A DNA stretch of 64,000 bases, from NCBI GenBank assembly GCA_910575775.1, contig CAJTEY010000008.1, positions 1-64,000 on the forward strand, written 5' to 3'. This DNA comes from Lachnospiraceae bacterium. GTDB taxonomy: Bacteria > Bacillota > Clostridia > Lachnospirales > Lachnospiraceae. The notes under the pieces are model-generated. The model was not told the DNA's origin. It made no database searches and saw only the letters and a list, made by a program, of their open reading frames with translations. Of the stretch, positions 39,640 through 49,038 are shown piece after piece. The translations under genes and the position numbers were made by a program. The stretch's first letter is position 1; the number at the start of each line of letters is the position of its first letter.

Positions 39640-40279
39640 AAAAATATTTTGAGATTTTTTTATTTTCTACCCCTACACCCCCCTCTTTTAAGTGCATTAG
39701 GTGAAAGGCGATGGAAAGCCCTTCACCTGTTCCTCGTTTGTGCGGCGAATGGGTTTGACCTTTGACAACTTCATACCCATTCATCAAGCACATTCCTATT
39801 GCCGTGAGCCACTTTTGCCGCCGCGCCAGGATGTGCCGGACAAGACAGCGGGATGCCACATCATCAATTCGTCCACGGTCTGCCGTCCGGCATGGAGCGA
39901 GAACCAGCGGCCATGAAATACCGGTCGGCTCCCGGTACGGCCACGACCGGCAATAGGGACAATGATACTCCTGTTCAGTCACAGTCCGAGCGTGATAGCG
40001 TGTTCCAGCGTGAAGCCGTCGCAGACAATGAGAACAGCCGACAGAGAACCTGCCGGGGGTGAAATTCCCGTGGAGCTGGTTGCCGCCAGCCGTTTGATGA
40101 CTTCCCACAGCGGGCCGGGGTGTCGCGGACAAATAGGCTTGCTTTCATATAGGCCGGACAGCGGGACAGGTTTATGGAAACGGGAGCGTTTATGCTCTGC
40201 CAACCTTGATATGTCATGCTGTCCGGCCCCTACATAGGCGGCACAGGCCGTCTAATTTTTATGGGGAGGTCAAACAACC
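39640..40279. other. Non-coding or decayed stretch before mazF
   Basis: No reading frame here looks like a real gene. It contains a hairpin AGGTGAAaGGC/GCcCTTCACCT (about 39698-39731) and a GAATGGGT...CCCATTC pairing (about 39746-39785). The composition stays GC-rich, and GGGGAGG at the right edge serves the mazF start. A minus-strand frame at 39629-40132 has two Cys but no start context. Confidence 0.45.
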
Positions 40280-40813
40280 ATGAGCAGGACATATTTACGC
40301 GGCGACCTGTACTACGCCGACCTGGGCCACGGGATCGGCTCGGAGCAAAAGGGCACCCGGCCCGTCGTTATCATCCAGAACAACGTGGGCAACAAGCACA
40401 GCCCCACCGTCATTATCGCCGCCGTCACCAGCAAGGCCAACGTCAAAGCCAAACTGCCCACCCACTACTACCTGGACGCCGGGAATGGGCTGGCGCAGCC
40501 GTCCCTTGTTTTGTTGGAGCAAATTCGCACCGTGGACAAGCAGCGATTGTCCAGCTACATCGGCAGACTGGACAAGAAACATATCCAGGGCATCAACCAC
40601 GCCCTGGCGGTCAGCATCGGCCTGATCGAACCCGTACCCCCGAAACTGACGCTCTGCTTATGCGGCGCTTGTGCTGACGCTTTTCGCGGCACAGGCGCTT
40701 TTGTTTTGCGGGAAGCTGTACCGGGACTGAGTGAAAAAGAGGTATGCGTCTACTGCGGCCAGCGCCCCGGCATGGAGTATGTGGTCACGCCGAAAGGAGG
40801 GGTGCGGGTATGA
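40280..40813 (+). CDS. MazF/PemK-family toxin with C-terminal zinc-ribbon extension
   Basis: 177 residues. The first ~115 are a MazF/PemK-type endoribonuclease ([41 protein letters not shown]), and the last ~55 add CLCGAC and CVYCGQRPG, a four-cysteine zinc-ribbon. No antitoxin gene is upstream, and the stop overlaps xis by ATGA. The role may therefore be regulatory in the excision module rather than a plain toxin. Confidence 0.8.
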   Translation: MSRTYLRGDLYYADLGHGIGSEQKGTRPVVIIQNNVGNKHSPTVIIAAVTSKANVKAKLPTHYYLDAGNGLAQPSLVLLEQIRTVDKQRLSSYIGRLDKKHIQGINHALAVSIGLIEPVPPKLTLCLCGACADAFRGTGAFVLREAVPGLSEKEVCVYCGQRPGMEYVVTPKGGVRV

Positions 40814-41013
40814 GTTATCCTGATGTGCCTATTTGGGAGAAGTACACGCTGACCATTGAGGAAGCCGCTAAATACTTCCGTATCGGAGAAAAGAAGCTGC
40901 GGAAACTGGCGGAGGAAAACCCGGACGCCAACTGGCTGATAATGAACGGGAACCGCATCCAGATCAAGCGCAGGCAGTTTGAAAAGGTCATTGACTCCCT
41001 GGATGTGATCTGA
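40810..41013 (+). CDS. xis: Excisionase, Tn916 Xis type
   Basis: 67 residues. [31 protein letters not shown] followed by [19 protein letters not shown] is very close in length and sequence to the Tn916 excisionase. It bends the element ends and biases the integrase towards excision. ATGA-coupled to the mazF-like gene and 87 bp upstream of int. Confidence 0.9.
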   Translation: MSYPDVPIWEKYTLTIEEAAKYFRIGEKKLRKLAEENPDANWLIMNGNRIQIKRRQFEKVIDSLDVI

Positions 41014-41020
41014 TCGCAGA

Positions 41021-41049
41021 TTTGTATTGAGCCGGAAATATGATAGAAT
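41021..41049 (+). promoter_or_regulatory. Probable int promoter
   Basis: TTTGTA (41021-41026) or TTGTAT one base later, then TAGAAT (41044-41049) at 16-17 bp, upstream of the AAAGGAG site and ATG 41101. Confidence 0.5.
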
Positions 41050-41100
41050 ATACCCAAGTCGTATCAAGGCTCGTTCCAGTTTTGGAAAGGAGTTTTACCA

Positions 41101-42288
41101 ATGGCGGAAAAACGACGTGACAGCAAAGGCCGCATTTTAAGAACTGGAGAGAGCCAGCGAAAAGACGGGAGATACGCATATAAATACACGGACAGCACCG
41201 GCAAGCCTCAATTCGTCTATGCCTGGAAGCTGGTAGCCACGGACAAGACCCCGGCAGGTAAGCGGGACGATGTTTCCCTCCGGGAAAAGGAAAAGGAGAT
41301 CAACCGGGATATTGCGGACGGCATCGACACCGTGGGCAAAAAAATGACCGTCTGCCAGCTCTACGCCAAGCAGAACAGTCAGCGGATGGATGTGAAGCGG
41401 GGCACCAAGAAACAGCGGGAGTACCTGATGGGCCTCCTGCGGGACGACCCTCTCGGCGGGAAAAGCATCGACGCGGTGAAGCCCTCCGACGCCAAGGAGT
41501 GGGCCATCCGTATGAGGGAAAAGGGCTTTAGCTTCCAGTCCATCAGCAACTACAAGCGTTCCCTCCGGGCCGCATTCTTCATCGCCATCGAGGACGATTG
41601 TGTTCGTAAGAACCCGTTCAGCTTTGCCCTGAACAAAGTCCTGGAGGACGACAGGGGCGAGAAAACCGTGCTGACGCCGGAACAGGAGGTAAGCCTGATC
41701 GACTTCGCGCAGAATGACCCGGTATATCAGAAGTACGCCGACGAGCTTATCATCCTGCTGGGAACCGGGCTTCGTATTTCCGAGTTTTGTGGGCTGACCA
41801 CGAATCTTGACTTTAGGAACCGGCTGATCCGGGTAGACCACCAGCTTTTGCGGGACAGCAAGAACGGCTACTACATCGAAACGCCCAAGACCAAGAGCGG
41901 CTATCGGGAAATCCCCATGAGTGAGCCGGTCTACCGGGCGTTGAAGCGGGTGCTGAAGAACCGGGGAAAGAAAACCACCATCACGGTGGACGGCTATACC
42001 AACTTCCTGTTTCTCAAAAAGGATGGGACGCCGAAAGTGGGCGTGAACTATAACGCCGTGATTAAGGGCCTTGTGAGGAAATATAACAAGCAGCACAAGG
42101 AGCAGTTGCCCAACATCACACCGCACTCCCTCCGGCACACGTTCTGTACCCGTATGGCAAACGCCGGTATGAACCCCAAGGCGTTACAGTACATCATGGG
42201 CCATGCCAACATCACCATGACGCTGGACTATTACACCCATGTTGACGCCTGTTCCGTAAAGGCGGAGATGGAGCGGCTGGCTGCGTAG
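41101..42288 (+). CDS. int: Tyrosine integrase, Tn916 Int family
   Basis: 395 residues, normal for the family. The N-terminal arm-binding domain (RRDSKGRILRTGESQRKDGRYAYKYTD) and SAM-like core-binding domain (about 85-180) precede the catalytic domain with Arg in GTGLRISEFCGL (~224), HSLRHTF (His and Arg ~341-344), GHANITM (His ~367) and the nucleophile Tyr in LDYYTHV (~377). It catalyses integration and, with Xis, excision. Confidence 0.92.
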   Translation: MAEKRRDSKGRILRTGESQRKDGRYAYKYTDSTGKPQFVYAWKLVATDKTPAGKRDDVSLREKEKEINRDIADGIDTVGKKMTVCQLYAKQNSQRMDVKRGTKKQREYLMGLLRDDPLGGKSIDAVKPSDAKEWAIRMREKGFSFQSISNYKRSLRAAFFIAIEDDCVRKNPFSFALNKVLEDDRGEKTVLTPEQEVSLIDFAQNDPVYQKYADELIILLGTGLRISEFCGLTTNLDFRNRLIRVDHQLLRDSKNGYYIETPKTKSGYREIPMSEPVYRALKRVLKNRGKKTTITVDGYTNFLFLKKDGTPKVGVNYNAVIKGLVRKYNKQHKEQLPNITPHSLRHTFCTRMANAGMNPKALQYIMGHANITMTLDYYTHVDACSVKAEMERLAA

Positions 42289-42345
42289 TGAGTAGTAAAG
42301 TAGTAAAAAGAAAGCGGCAGGCCGCTTTTACTACTTCCGTACTAC
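42285..42345. repeat. Clustered GTAGTA repeats and int terminator at the ICE right end
   Basis: GAGTAGTAAAGTAGTAAAAAG, read as two direct AGTAGTAAA units, is followed by AAAGCGGC/GCCGCTTT and the inverted TTTACTACTT, then GTACTACG. The cluster can fold into a terminator hairpin and also looks like the arm-type Int binding repeats placed just after int in Tn916-like elements. Confidence 0.6.
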
Positions 42346-42476
42346 GTTTCAGCGCAAAGTCACGCCGGGATACGCCGAGATATGCGAATAACTCTCCCAA
42401 ACGGCAAATGGCGGAAACGCCTGAAAATCAAGGCTTTGCCACCATTTGCCGAGTTACATAAGGTTAGGGCTGGAAA
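42346..42476. other. Probable ICE right-end junction region
   Basis: CGGCAAATGGCGG...CCACCATTTGCCG is an imperfect inverted repeat (about 42403-42455). Just beyond it the sequence turns visibly AT-rich, with different codon use in the following genes. The exact attachment core cannot be set because the left end is outside the window. Confidence 0.45.
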
Positions 42477-43265
42477 TTGCAAAATGTTTCTAAAAATCAT
42501 ATACACGGTGCGATGACGTGGTATGAAGTGATGGAATGGGTTCCTCTGGAATATGATATATTCAAGTTTATGACGTATATGAACAGTGAGAGAGAAGGAT
42601 TGATCCATTCATATTTACCAGTATTGTGGCTATATGGCGACTCAGAGGAAGATATACCATCCAGACCGCGAGGTTTATTGGCTTCCGGGGAACATATTTT
42701 AATCTTTCATGACGCCTCACTTATGGAAAATGGGGGAAAAGGTTTTATGGTAACCACACAAGGCATTTATGATCTAAAAACGGGGATTAAACTTTTGATG
42801 CCGGATATTGAGGATATTCAGGTATATGATAATGGCAGTATAGAGATTTCAAAAGGGGAAGGGGTAATCAAGATTAAGGATGCAAATTTATCCGATGATA
42901 ATGCGCTGAATCATCTTGCTAAATTACTGAAGGTAATATGTGTCAGGTATGCAGGGAACAGTCAATTATGGGAGGAAAAAATGAGCACCCCAAGACCTAC
43001 ATATAAAGTATATGATATATGTCATAAAACAGGATTACAGATAACGCCACAGACAATCATTTGCCCCTCCTGTGGTAAAAATGTCTCTTATGGAATTAAA
43101 TTCTGTAATTACTGTGGTAACAGGATAGAAAACAGCAAACAGAAATGTTCTGCGGCAGATATGGTTATATGTAAGGCGTGTGGAAAGAGCATACTGGCGA
43201 GTGCCAAGTTTTGTAATTTCTGTGGTGAAATAAATAATCGGGAGGATGGAAAGTATGAAATGTAA
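42477..43265 (+). CDS. Double zinc-ribbon protein, possibly 5'-truncated
   Basis: Up to 262 residues; neither the ATG at 42477 nor the one at 42513 has a convincing ribosome site. Residues ~50-165 look like a beta-rich PH-like domain (GFMVTTQGIYDLKTG, IQVYDNGSIEIS). The C-terminus carries two zinc ribbons: CPSCG/CNYCG and CKACG/CNFCG. It abuts the ICE end, so its 5' part may have been replaced by the insertion. The next gene overlaps and also encodes a zinc ribbon. Confidence 0.6.
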   Translation: MQNVSKNHIHGAMTWYEVMEWVPLEYDIFKFMTYMNSEREGLIHSYLPVLWLYGDSEEDIPSRPRGLLASGEHILIFHDASLMENGGKGFMVTTQGIYDLKTGIKLLMPDIEDIQVYDNGSIEISKGEGVIKIKDANLSDDNALNHLAKLLKVICVRYAGNSQLWEEKMSTPRPTYKVYDICHKTGLQITPQTIICPSCGKNVSYGIKFCNYCGNRIENSKQKCSAADMVICKACGKSILASAKFCNFCGEINNREDGKYEM

Positions 43266-44130
43266 AAATTGTGGGTTTGAATTTGCAGAGGGGGTTTTCT
43301 GCCCTGAATGTGGTACGAGAAATGATTTTAACGGGGAGGTGGATGATGTCATTTTGGAGAATGAGGAAGATGAGGAAGAAGTTGCGGATATAGACAAAGC
43401 GATTGATGATGTCATTTTCTATTATGAACAGAGCAGGCAGAAGAGAGAAGCGGCACAGAATGCAGAACCAATCTATTATAATCGTGCACAGCAGTTGTTA
43501 AAACGGATGGTAAAACAGAAGGTTTCAGATTACAGAGTATGGTGGGAAGCATGTAAACCTATAGATTTCTGGGAGGAAACATTCTCTGAGCAGATGGTAG
43601 AGAATTATAAAGTGAACGATAAATATTTTACCAAGGCATTGGATTATGCTGATCTTGAAATAAGGAAAGAACTAATAAAGGAGCGGGATTCCTATCAGGA
43701 AAGAAAAAGGGTGGCTGTCGAAGCAATAAATAAGACAAAAGCCGAGAAAGCGGCAGAAGCAAGAAAACAGGAGGAAGAGCGGAAAGAAGCCGAAAGAATC
43801 CAGAGGGAGAAGGCTGCCGAAGAACAGAGAGCAAGGGAGCAGTTAGAACTCGCAAAGAAAGAGGAAGCGGAAAGATTAAAGCAAGAGAAACGTGTACTGA
43901 AAAAAATGGAGAATGAAGGAAAAGCAATGGCAGTAGCTTCGCTTATTTGTGGCATTGTTTCAGTGTGCACATTTGGCTCTCTGATTGTTCCCGAGGTACT
44001 TGGAATTATATTTGCGTTTCAGGGGCAAAAGCAGGGTGTTATGCGTGGGATGGCAAAAGCAGGTCTGATTTGCAGCTGTGCATCCATAGTTCTTATGATT
44101 GTTTTTATTGTTCTGAGCATGAGTCTTTAA
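43255..44130 (+). CDS. Zinc-ribbon, coiled-coil membrane protein
   Basis: 291 residues from ATG 43255 (GGGAGG 10 nt upstream). It has an N-terminal zinc ribbon (CKNCG/CPECG), an acidic linker, a helical domain (about 45-145), a long Glu/Lys/Ala/Arg coiled coil (about 155-225) and two C-terminal membrane helices of DUF4190 style (SLICGIVSVCTFGSLIVPEVLGIIFA; CSCASIVLMIVFIVLSMSL). It is likely a scaffold or quality-control membrane protein with the preceding gene; no enzyme motif is seen. Confidence 0.65.
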   Translation: MKCKNCGFEFAEGVFCPECGTRNDFNGEVDDVILENEEDEEEVADIDKAIDDVIFYYEQSRQKREAAQNAEPIYYNRAQQLLKRMVKQKVSDYRVWWEACKPIDFWEETFSEQMVENYKVNDKYFTKALDYADLEIRKELIKERDSYQERKRVAVEAINKTKAEKAAEARKQEEERKEAERIQREKAAEEQRAREQLELAKKEEAERLKQEKRVLKKMENEGKAMAVASLICGIVSVCTFGSLIVPEVLGIIFAFQGQKQGVMRGMAKAGLICSCASIVLMIVFIVLSMSL

Positions 44131-44183
44131 GGATGTGCGTGGGGGCAGACCATGAGGGGCTGCCCCGGTCTTTAATAAATCTT

Positions 44184-44369
44184 TTACTGCAGCCCGCTCT
44201 GCGACAAAATATACTCCCGCACGGATTCCTTAGGAATTTTCCAGACCCTCCCGATGCGAAAACCTTTAAGCTCACCTTCGTTTAATAATTCGTAGGTGCG
44301 GTTCTTTCCAATGAAAAGGGCTTCAGACACGTCAGTAACGCTCATGATATCCTCATACTGGTTCAGCAT
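44184..44369 (-). CDS. Excisionase-like helix-turn-helix protein
   Basis: 61 residues. MSVTDVSEALFIGKNRTYELLNEGELKGFRIGRVWKIPKESVREYI is a typical helix-turn-helix domain of the excisionase (HTH_17) class, with GGAGGG upstream. It is divergent from the primase-helicase gene. It could be the excisionase or regulator of the serine-recombinase element to the right. Confidence 0.75.
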   Translation of the reverse strand: MLNQYEDIMSVTDVSEALFIGKNRTYELLNEGELKGFRIGRVWKIPKESVREYILSQSGLQ

Positions 44370-44490
44370 ACTTTTCCCTCCTTTAAGCTGGTCTTCAATG
44401 AATTATTAAATTGTTATCTCCAATACAACTTTTTATTACAAACATAAAAAGTAAAAATAAGTCAGGGCAAGAAGGAGGTAACAGGAGGAA

Positions 44491-47118
44491 ATGGAAGTAT
44501 ATCTGAGTATTGATGAAGTAGGACTGGAAAAAAAGCCGCAGGCAGGTTATGAGATTGTCGGGGTCAGAAAACGGACGGCAAAGGGCTGGCGGCAGCTGGA
44601 GGTCAGCGAAGCGGCGCGTCTGATCGGAGAAAAGGGATATACAGTTATCCCGGGAAAGATGGCAGGAGGCTTGAAGGCGGAAAACTGTAAGGCAATGCAG
44701 GTCTTTATGCTGGATTTTGATGACGGGATAAGTTACAGGGAGATAGAACACAAATGTGAGGTTATAGGCATTCCGATCGCCTTTGCGTACCATACTTTTA
44801 GTTCCACAGAAGAAAAAGAGCGGTTCAGGGTTGCGTTTGTGCACGAATCTTTGATAGATGATCCGTTTATCATAAAGACAGCGCTTCTGATGCTGAAAAG
44901 CATATTTCTGGAGTGTGACACACAATGCAGTAATCCTGACCGCATGTTTTATGGGGGCAAGGATTTGATTTGCCTGAATGAAGACGCGACTTTTGCTCTG
45001 GTGCAGCTTTTATTACCCTTTTTCGAATCTTTAGATTCAAACAAAAATTTTACCCGAAATATAAAGAGGTTTGCCTCAGAGAACAGAATAGCCATGTATA
45101 ATAAAAGTCTGGCAATGGGAGACCATTCCTTTTATCAGGATATTCTGGAAAATGACGGAAAAAGGGATCCTGCTACTATACATATAATAGGGGAAACCCC
45201 GTTTCCGTCATTTTGTGTGATAGAAAGTGTGGCAAAGAGTGAGAAATTGCACCAAGGCAAAAGCCGCAGACAGGAGCAGAAAAATCTGGATGTAGATAAC
45301 CTGACGGGCTGCCGGTTACTGGATGATTTCCTTTCGGGGGAAGAAACCAGCCATGATCAGCGTTTTGTGATTCTTACAAACCTTATGAGGATAAAAGGCG
45401 GTACGAAGCTTTTTTATGAGGCAATGCAGGAATTTTATGATCAGGAATCGATAGAAAAGTGGCAGGGATACCGCCATTACATGAAAGAGTACAGACCCAA
45501 AAGATGCTCGGAGGAGTTCTGCCCATATTATTCAGCATGTGAGCAGGAAGGAACGATTGTTGAGACACTGGCAAGGGACAGGAAAGTATATTGTAAAGGC
45601 GATACAGAATATTATCCATTGGAAGAGGCATCTGCCTGTATGAAGCAGAACATTAGACAGGCATACAGTATGCGCGGAGAAGGGATACATCTGATCCAAG
45701 CGCAGACGGGGCTCGGAAAGTCTGCCGCCTGTATTGAACTGATAAAAGAAGAAAGGGATGCGAAGTTTATCATAGCGGTGCCGACCATAAGGCTGAGGGA
45801 TGAGATCTATTGGCGGCTGGTGCGGGAAGGCGTCCCGGCAGATGAAATGTTCCTGACGAAGAACATAAATGGGAATCCGCTCATACCGGTGGATGTACAG
45901 AAGGCGTATGTGGAGGCACACGAGAGGGGAGAACATGACCTGCCTAAAAAGATCATTCAGGAATATTATGAGAAGATCCGGGACAGTGCAGATATGAGGG
46001 CGGCAGCGGAGGAGTGCAGGCTGTATCTGGAAGGGATGCGTGCGTTACAGGGGGAGCGGATCATCGTCACCACGCATGCGTATTTTATCAATATGCCCCG
46101 GATGGATCTGCGGGAGTATACGGTCATCATAGATGAAGATATCCTGCAGCTCTATTTTCTGAAACAGATGCCTGCCGTAAGTATTGACAGCCTTCAGGCA
46201 GTAAAAAGAAGCGCAGTCCAGCCATATGTCGGAATCGCAGAAAAGATGCTTGATGCAGAAGAGGATGTCTATACAAGGATATCAGGGAGCTGTATGGCAG
46301 TTCCTCTCAGCAGGGAAGAACTGGAACAGATGGGCTGTACCGATGCCAGCAACGTGAATGATATAGCCCATGCGAAAGTTTTTGTAAAAACAGCAGGAGG
46401 AAGTGAGGGGAAACCATATGTGCAGTATTTTTGTCCGGGACAGCTCCCAAAGGCAAAATATATTATTCTGTCAGCGACATTAAATGAAAAGATATATAAG
46501 GAATATTTCGGGAAAAGGATGGCGGTATACAGTTACCCGTACCTGAAAGCACAGTATTCGGGAAAAATGATACAGTACACCTACCATTCCCTTGGAAGGA
46601 CAGATCTGCGGAAGAAAAAGCAGGTCTTTTTTTATGCAAAAATGGCTGCCGGGAATGAAAAAACTGAGATCATCACCTTTAAAGAAGCGGGCAGCTGGGA
46701 GGAAATGAGGGGCTGCAACAGTTCCGGGCTCCATTTTGGAAATGCTGTAGGGATAGATAGGCTGGCGGGAAAGGATATGGTGGTTATTGGTACGCCTTAT
46801 CTGGCGCCGTCTGTATATAAGCTTGTTGCCTGTTATCTTGGTTCTGATGTAAACAGTAAAGCAGATAAGGCACCCAGGATCAGGAGGGTGGATTACAAAG
46901 AATATAATTTTCTGATCGTGACATACGAAGATCCTCTGCTGAGGGTGATACAGCTTTCATCCATAGAGAGCGAAATGGAGCAGTGTATCGGCAGGGCAAG
47001 GCTTTTGAGAAATGAATGCTCCGTCTATGTATTTTCCTGTTTCCCATGCGAACAGGCCAGAATCAATATGGGAAATTATCTTTTGCAGGATGGAAAAGGG
47101 CAGCAGGAGGATCAATAA
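44491..47118 (+). CDS. Primase-like / superfamily 2 helicase fusion
   Basis: 875 residues with GGAGGTAACAGGAGG upstream. The N-terminal ~330 residues resemble an archaeo-eukaryotic-type primase (FMLDFDDG acidic motif, RFRVAFVHES, SNPDRMFYGGKD). A Cys cluster (CSEEFCPYYSAC) lies near 350. The C-terminal half is a helicase: Walker A IQAQTGLGKSAACIELI at about 415, VIIDEDIL as the DExx box at about 545, and QCIGRARLLRN as motif VI. It probably replicates the mobile element. Confidence 0.7.
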   Translation: MEVYLSIDEVGLEKKPQAGYEIVGVRKRTAKGWRQLEVSEAARLIGEKGYTVIPGKMAGGLKAENCKAMQVFMLDFDDGISYREIEHKCEVIGIPIAFAYHTFSSTEEKERFRVAFVHESLIDDPFIIKTALLMLKSIFLECDTQCSNPDRMFYGGKDLICLNEDATFALVQLLLPFFESLDSNKNFTRNIKRFASENRIAMYNKSLAMGDHSFYQDILENDGKRDPATIHIIGETPFPSFCVIESVAKSEKLHQGKSRRQEQKNLDVDNLTGCRLLDDFLSGEETSHDQRFVILTNLMRIKGGTKLFYEAMQEFYDQESIEKWQGYRHYMKEYRPKRCSEEFCPYYSACEQEGTIVETLARDRKVYCKGDTEYYPLEEASACMKQNIRQAYSMRGEGIHLIQAQTGLGKSAACIELIKEERDAKFIIAVPTIRLRDEIYWRLVREGVPADEMFLTKNINGNPLIPVDVQKAYVEAHERGEHDLPKKIIQEYYEKIRDSADMRAAAEECRLYLEGMRALQGERIIVTTHAYFINMPRMDLREYTVIIDEDILQLYFLKQMPAVSIDSLQAVKRSAVQPYVGIAEKMLDAEEDVYTRISGSCMAVPLSREELEQMGCTDASNVNDIAHAKVFVKTAGGSEGKPYVQYFCPGQLPKAKYIILSATLNEKIYKEYFGKRMAVYSYPYLKAQYSGKMIQYTYHSLGRTDLRKKKQVFFYAKMAAGNEKTEIITFKEAGSWEEMRGCNSSGLHFGNAVGIDRLAGKDMVVIGTPYLAPSVYKLVACYLGSDVNSKADKAPRIRRVDYKEYNFLIVTYEDPLLRVIQLSSIESEMEQCIGRARLLRNECSVYVFSCFPCEQARINMGNYLLQDGKGQQEDQ

Positions 47119-47558
47119 AAACAAGGTAAATTATTTTAGTAAAGAAGAAAAGAAAGAATGAGGATAAGTGTTTCAAAACGATTCGGGGCTGCCGCTGGAA
47201 ACAGTGACGGGTGCGGTGGATCCATGAGGCAGAAGGTTTTGTCTATGCCGGATGTCAGGTGGTGAAGCCGCGGGGGCATGTCCATTTTGAGGGAAGCGGG
47301 AAATGCGGATGGTTTCTGCTGCAGTGTGGCCAGGGATGATATAGCCTGTCTATACTGCGGAAGGGGCTGCGCAGATATGGCTGTAAAGCCGCCCGTGGAA
47401 CTCATGGATATGTCGGTGGGTATCTGCACGGGTAACGTGCGGGGACAGACAGAGGGGATCCGATCCTGTTCTGATAAATAAAACAGGCAGAAAATTGTAC
47501 AGACAGAAAATTGAAATTATAAATAATAGCAATGAAAGCAAGGAAGGAGGTGAAAACA
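47119..47558. other. Gap before DUF6809-like gene
   Basis: About 440 bp without a convincing gene. A 67-codon frame (47278-47481) contains a few Cys residues (CLYCGRGC) but no ribosome site. The GC-rich inner part has several short inverted repeats, compatible with a structured RNA or a decayed gene. Confidence 0.4.
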
Positions 47559-47849
47559 TTGGAGGAGAAAAGAGAAAAAAACATACTGGATATCATCGCG
47601 GAGCATGCAGTCAATGAAAGGCTGGATGCCATCTTATTCCGCGACCCAGAATTCCAGAGGCTGGAACGCAAGATCGGGAAGGAGATGGAGGCTTTCAGCC
47701 GCCTCGGTCTGTCAAAGAAGGAGCGGCAGACAGTGGACAGACTCTTATCCGCCCATGCGGAAGACGCAACCTATTACAGCGGTGCGGCATACTTACAGGG
47801 ATTTAAGGACTGTGCTTCGCTGCTCAGGGAGACAGGGGTTATAAGGTAA
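47559..47849 (+). CDS. Small helical protein, DUF6809-like
   Basis: 96 residues from TTG 47559 (AAGGAGG 8 nt upstream; GTG 47550 is also possible). It is all-helical with a conserved ending TYYSGAAYLQGFKDCASLLRETG, as in small DUF6809-type proteins of Firmicutes mobile elements. The family name is tentative and the function unknown. Confidence 0.55.
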   Translation: MEEKREKNILDIIAEHAVNERLDAILFRDPEFQRLERKIGKEMEAFSRLGLSKKERQTVDRLLSAHAEDATYYSGAAYLQGFKDCASLLRETGVIR

Positions 47850-47936
47850 GCGTGTTCTGGCAGGAAGGATGACAGCAGAAAAGAAGGAGGATGTGATGAT
47901 GACAGGAAAAGAAACGGGGAGGGCGTAAAGGAAGTC

Positions 47937-48821
47937 ATGGAGTTTAAGGATTTTGAGGAAAAGATGATGGGACTGTTACGGGAGAGGTTCGGGGAGACCG
48001 CAGAGATCAGCGTGCAGGATATTCTGAAAAATAACGGGGTCACAAGGAGGGGCATCCGGGTAGTAACAGAAGAGGAACGTTTTACCCCGGTACTGTATCT
48101 GGATGCGGCTTATGAAAGATATCTGGCGGGCGAAACGGCAGGGGAGATATTTGAGGGGCTGATGGAGCATAATGACAGCCAGATCCGGGAGATGGAGACG
48201 GCTTGGGATTTCCAGCCGGAACAGTTTGCGGATTACAGTCATGTGAAGGAATATCTGCGGCTCAGGCTGGTAAACTGTGAGAAAAACACGGAACTGCTCC
48301 GGGATATGCCTTATGTCAGGTGGAATGACCTTGCAGTTATCTTTTATTACGAGATCGGGGACGGGCAGGCGCAGATACAGATCAACAACAGGCACCTTGC
48401 CTTGTGGGAAGAAACGGTGGAGACGCTGTATCAGGATGCCATGGAAAACATGAAAAACTGCGTGCCGGATGAACTGTTCCCGTTAAGTGACCTGATCAAG
48501 AGGAAGGCATCGTCGTGGATGGGGGAGGAGCCGCCCATCCATGTGCTGACGAACAGCACTGGGAGATACGGGGCGGCGGCCATGCTGTATACCGGGAAGA
48601 TCAGGGAACTGGCGGACAGCACCGGCTCCGACCTTGTGATCCTGCCCTCGTCACTGCATGAGGTGCTGCTAGTGCCGGATCTGGAGGAAAAACGGCAGAC
48701 ATACAGGGAGACGGTGGGCGGTGTGAACAGGACTGTGCTGGAGCCGGAGGAAGTGCTCTCCGATAACATCTATCTCTACAGCAGGGAGAAGGACGCGGTG
48801 GAACTTTTAGGGGCGGCGTGA
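47937..48821 (+). CDS. DUF5688 family protein
   Basis: 294 residues, AAAGGAAG upstream. GVTRRGIRVVTEEERFTPVLYLDAAYERYLAGE and YVRWNDLAVIFYYEI, then NSTGRYGAAAMLYTGKIRELADSTGSDLVILPSSLHEVLLV match DUF5688 proteins common in Lachnospiraceae mobile islands. A tiny upstream frame (47896-47928) with its own GGAGG ends just before and may couple translation. Function unknown. Confidence 0.7.
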   Translation: MEFKDFEEKMMGLLRERFGETAEISVQDILKNNGVTRRGIRVVTEEERFTPVLYLDAAYERYLAGETAGEIFEGLMEHNDSQIREMETAWDFQPEQFADYSHVKEYLRLRLVNCEKNTELLRDMPYVRWNDLAVIFYYEIGDGQAQIQINNRHLALWEETVETLYQDAMENMKNCVPDELFPLSDLIKRKASSWMGEEPPIHVLTNSTGRYGAAAMLYTGKIRELADSTGSDLVILPSSLHEVLLVPDLEEKRQTYRETVGGVNRTVLEPEEVLSDNIYLYSREKDAVELLGAA

Positions 48822-48837
48822 AGGGAGGTGTGTGCAC

Positions 48838-48909
48838 ATGGAGATCGTATTGAAATGCCTTGTCCTCATCATTGCGGGCGTACTGCAGGAGATGGGGAAG
48901 GATACATAA
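48838..48909 (+). CDS. Possible 23-residue hydrophobic peptide
   Basis: MEIVLKCLVLIIAGVLQEMGKDT follows GGGAGGTGTG closely behind the DUF5688 gene. It could be a small membrane peptide with one short hydrophobic helix; support is only the ribosome site and hydrophobicity. Confidence 0.35.
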   Translation: MEIVLKCLVLIIAGVLQEMGKDT

Positions 48910-49038
48910 TGTGAAAAGCTGCATTCTCCATACAGATTTGAGATTCTGCGATGTGGGATTCCCGGATGGCCCTATGGTCCGCAGGACGGGATTATGGAGA
49001 TGAAACAGTAAAGAAAAAACGAAAAGGAGGATATGAAA

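Noticed and set aside
39629-40132. 167-codon minus-strand frame with CPYC motif
   Set aside because: No ribosome site, other frames equally open, and residue composition unlike a folded protein; kept only as part of the unexplained gap.
47278-47481. 67-codon frame with CLYCGRGC
   Set aside because: Lacks a ribosome site and any recognisable similarity; too weak to call a gene.
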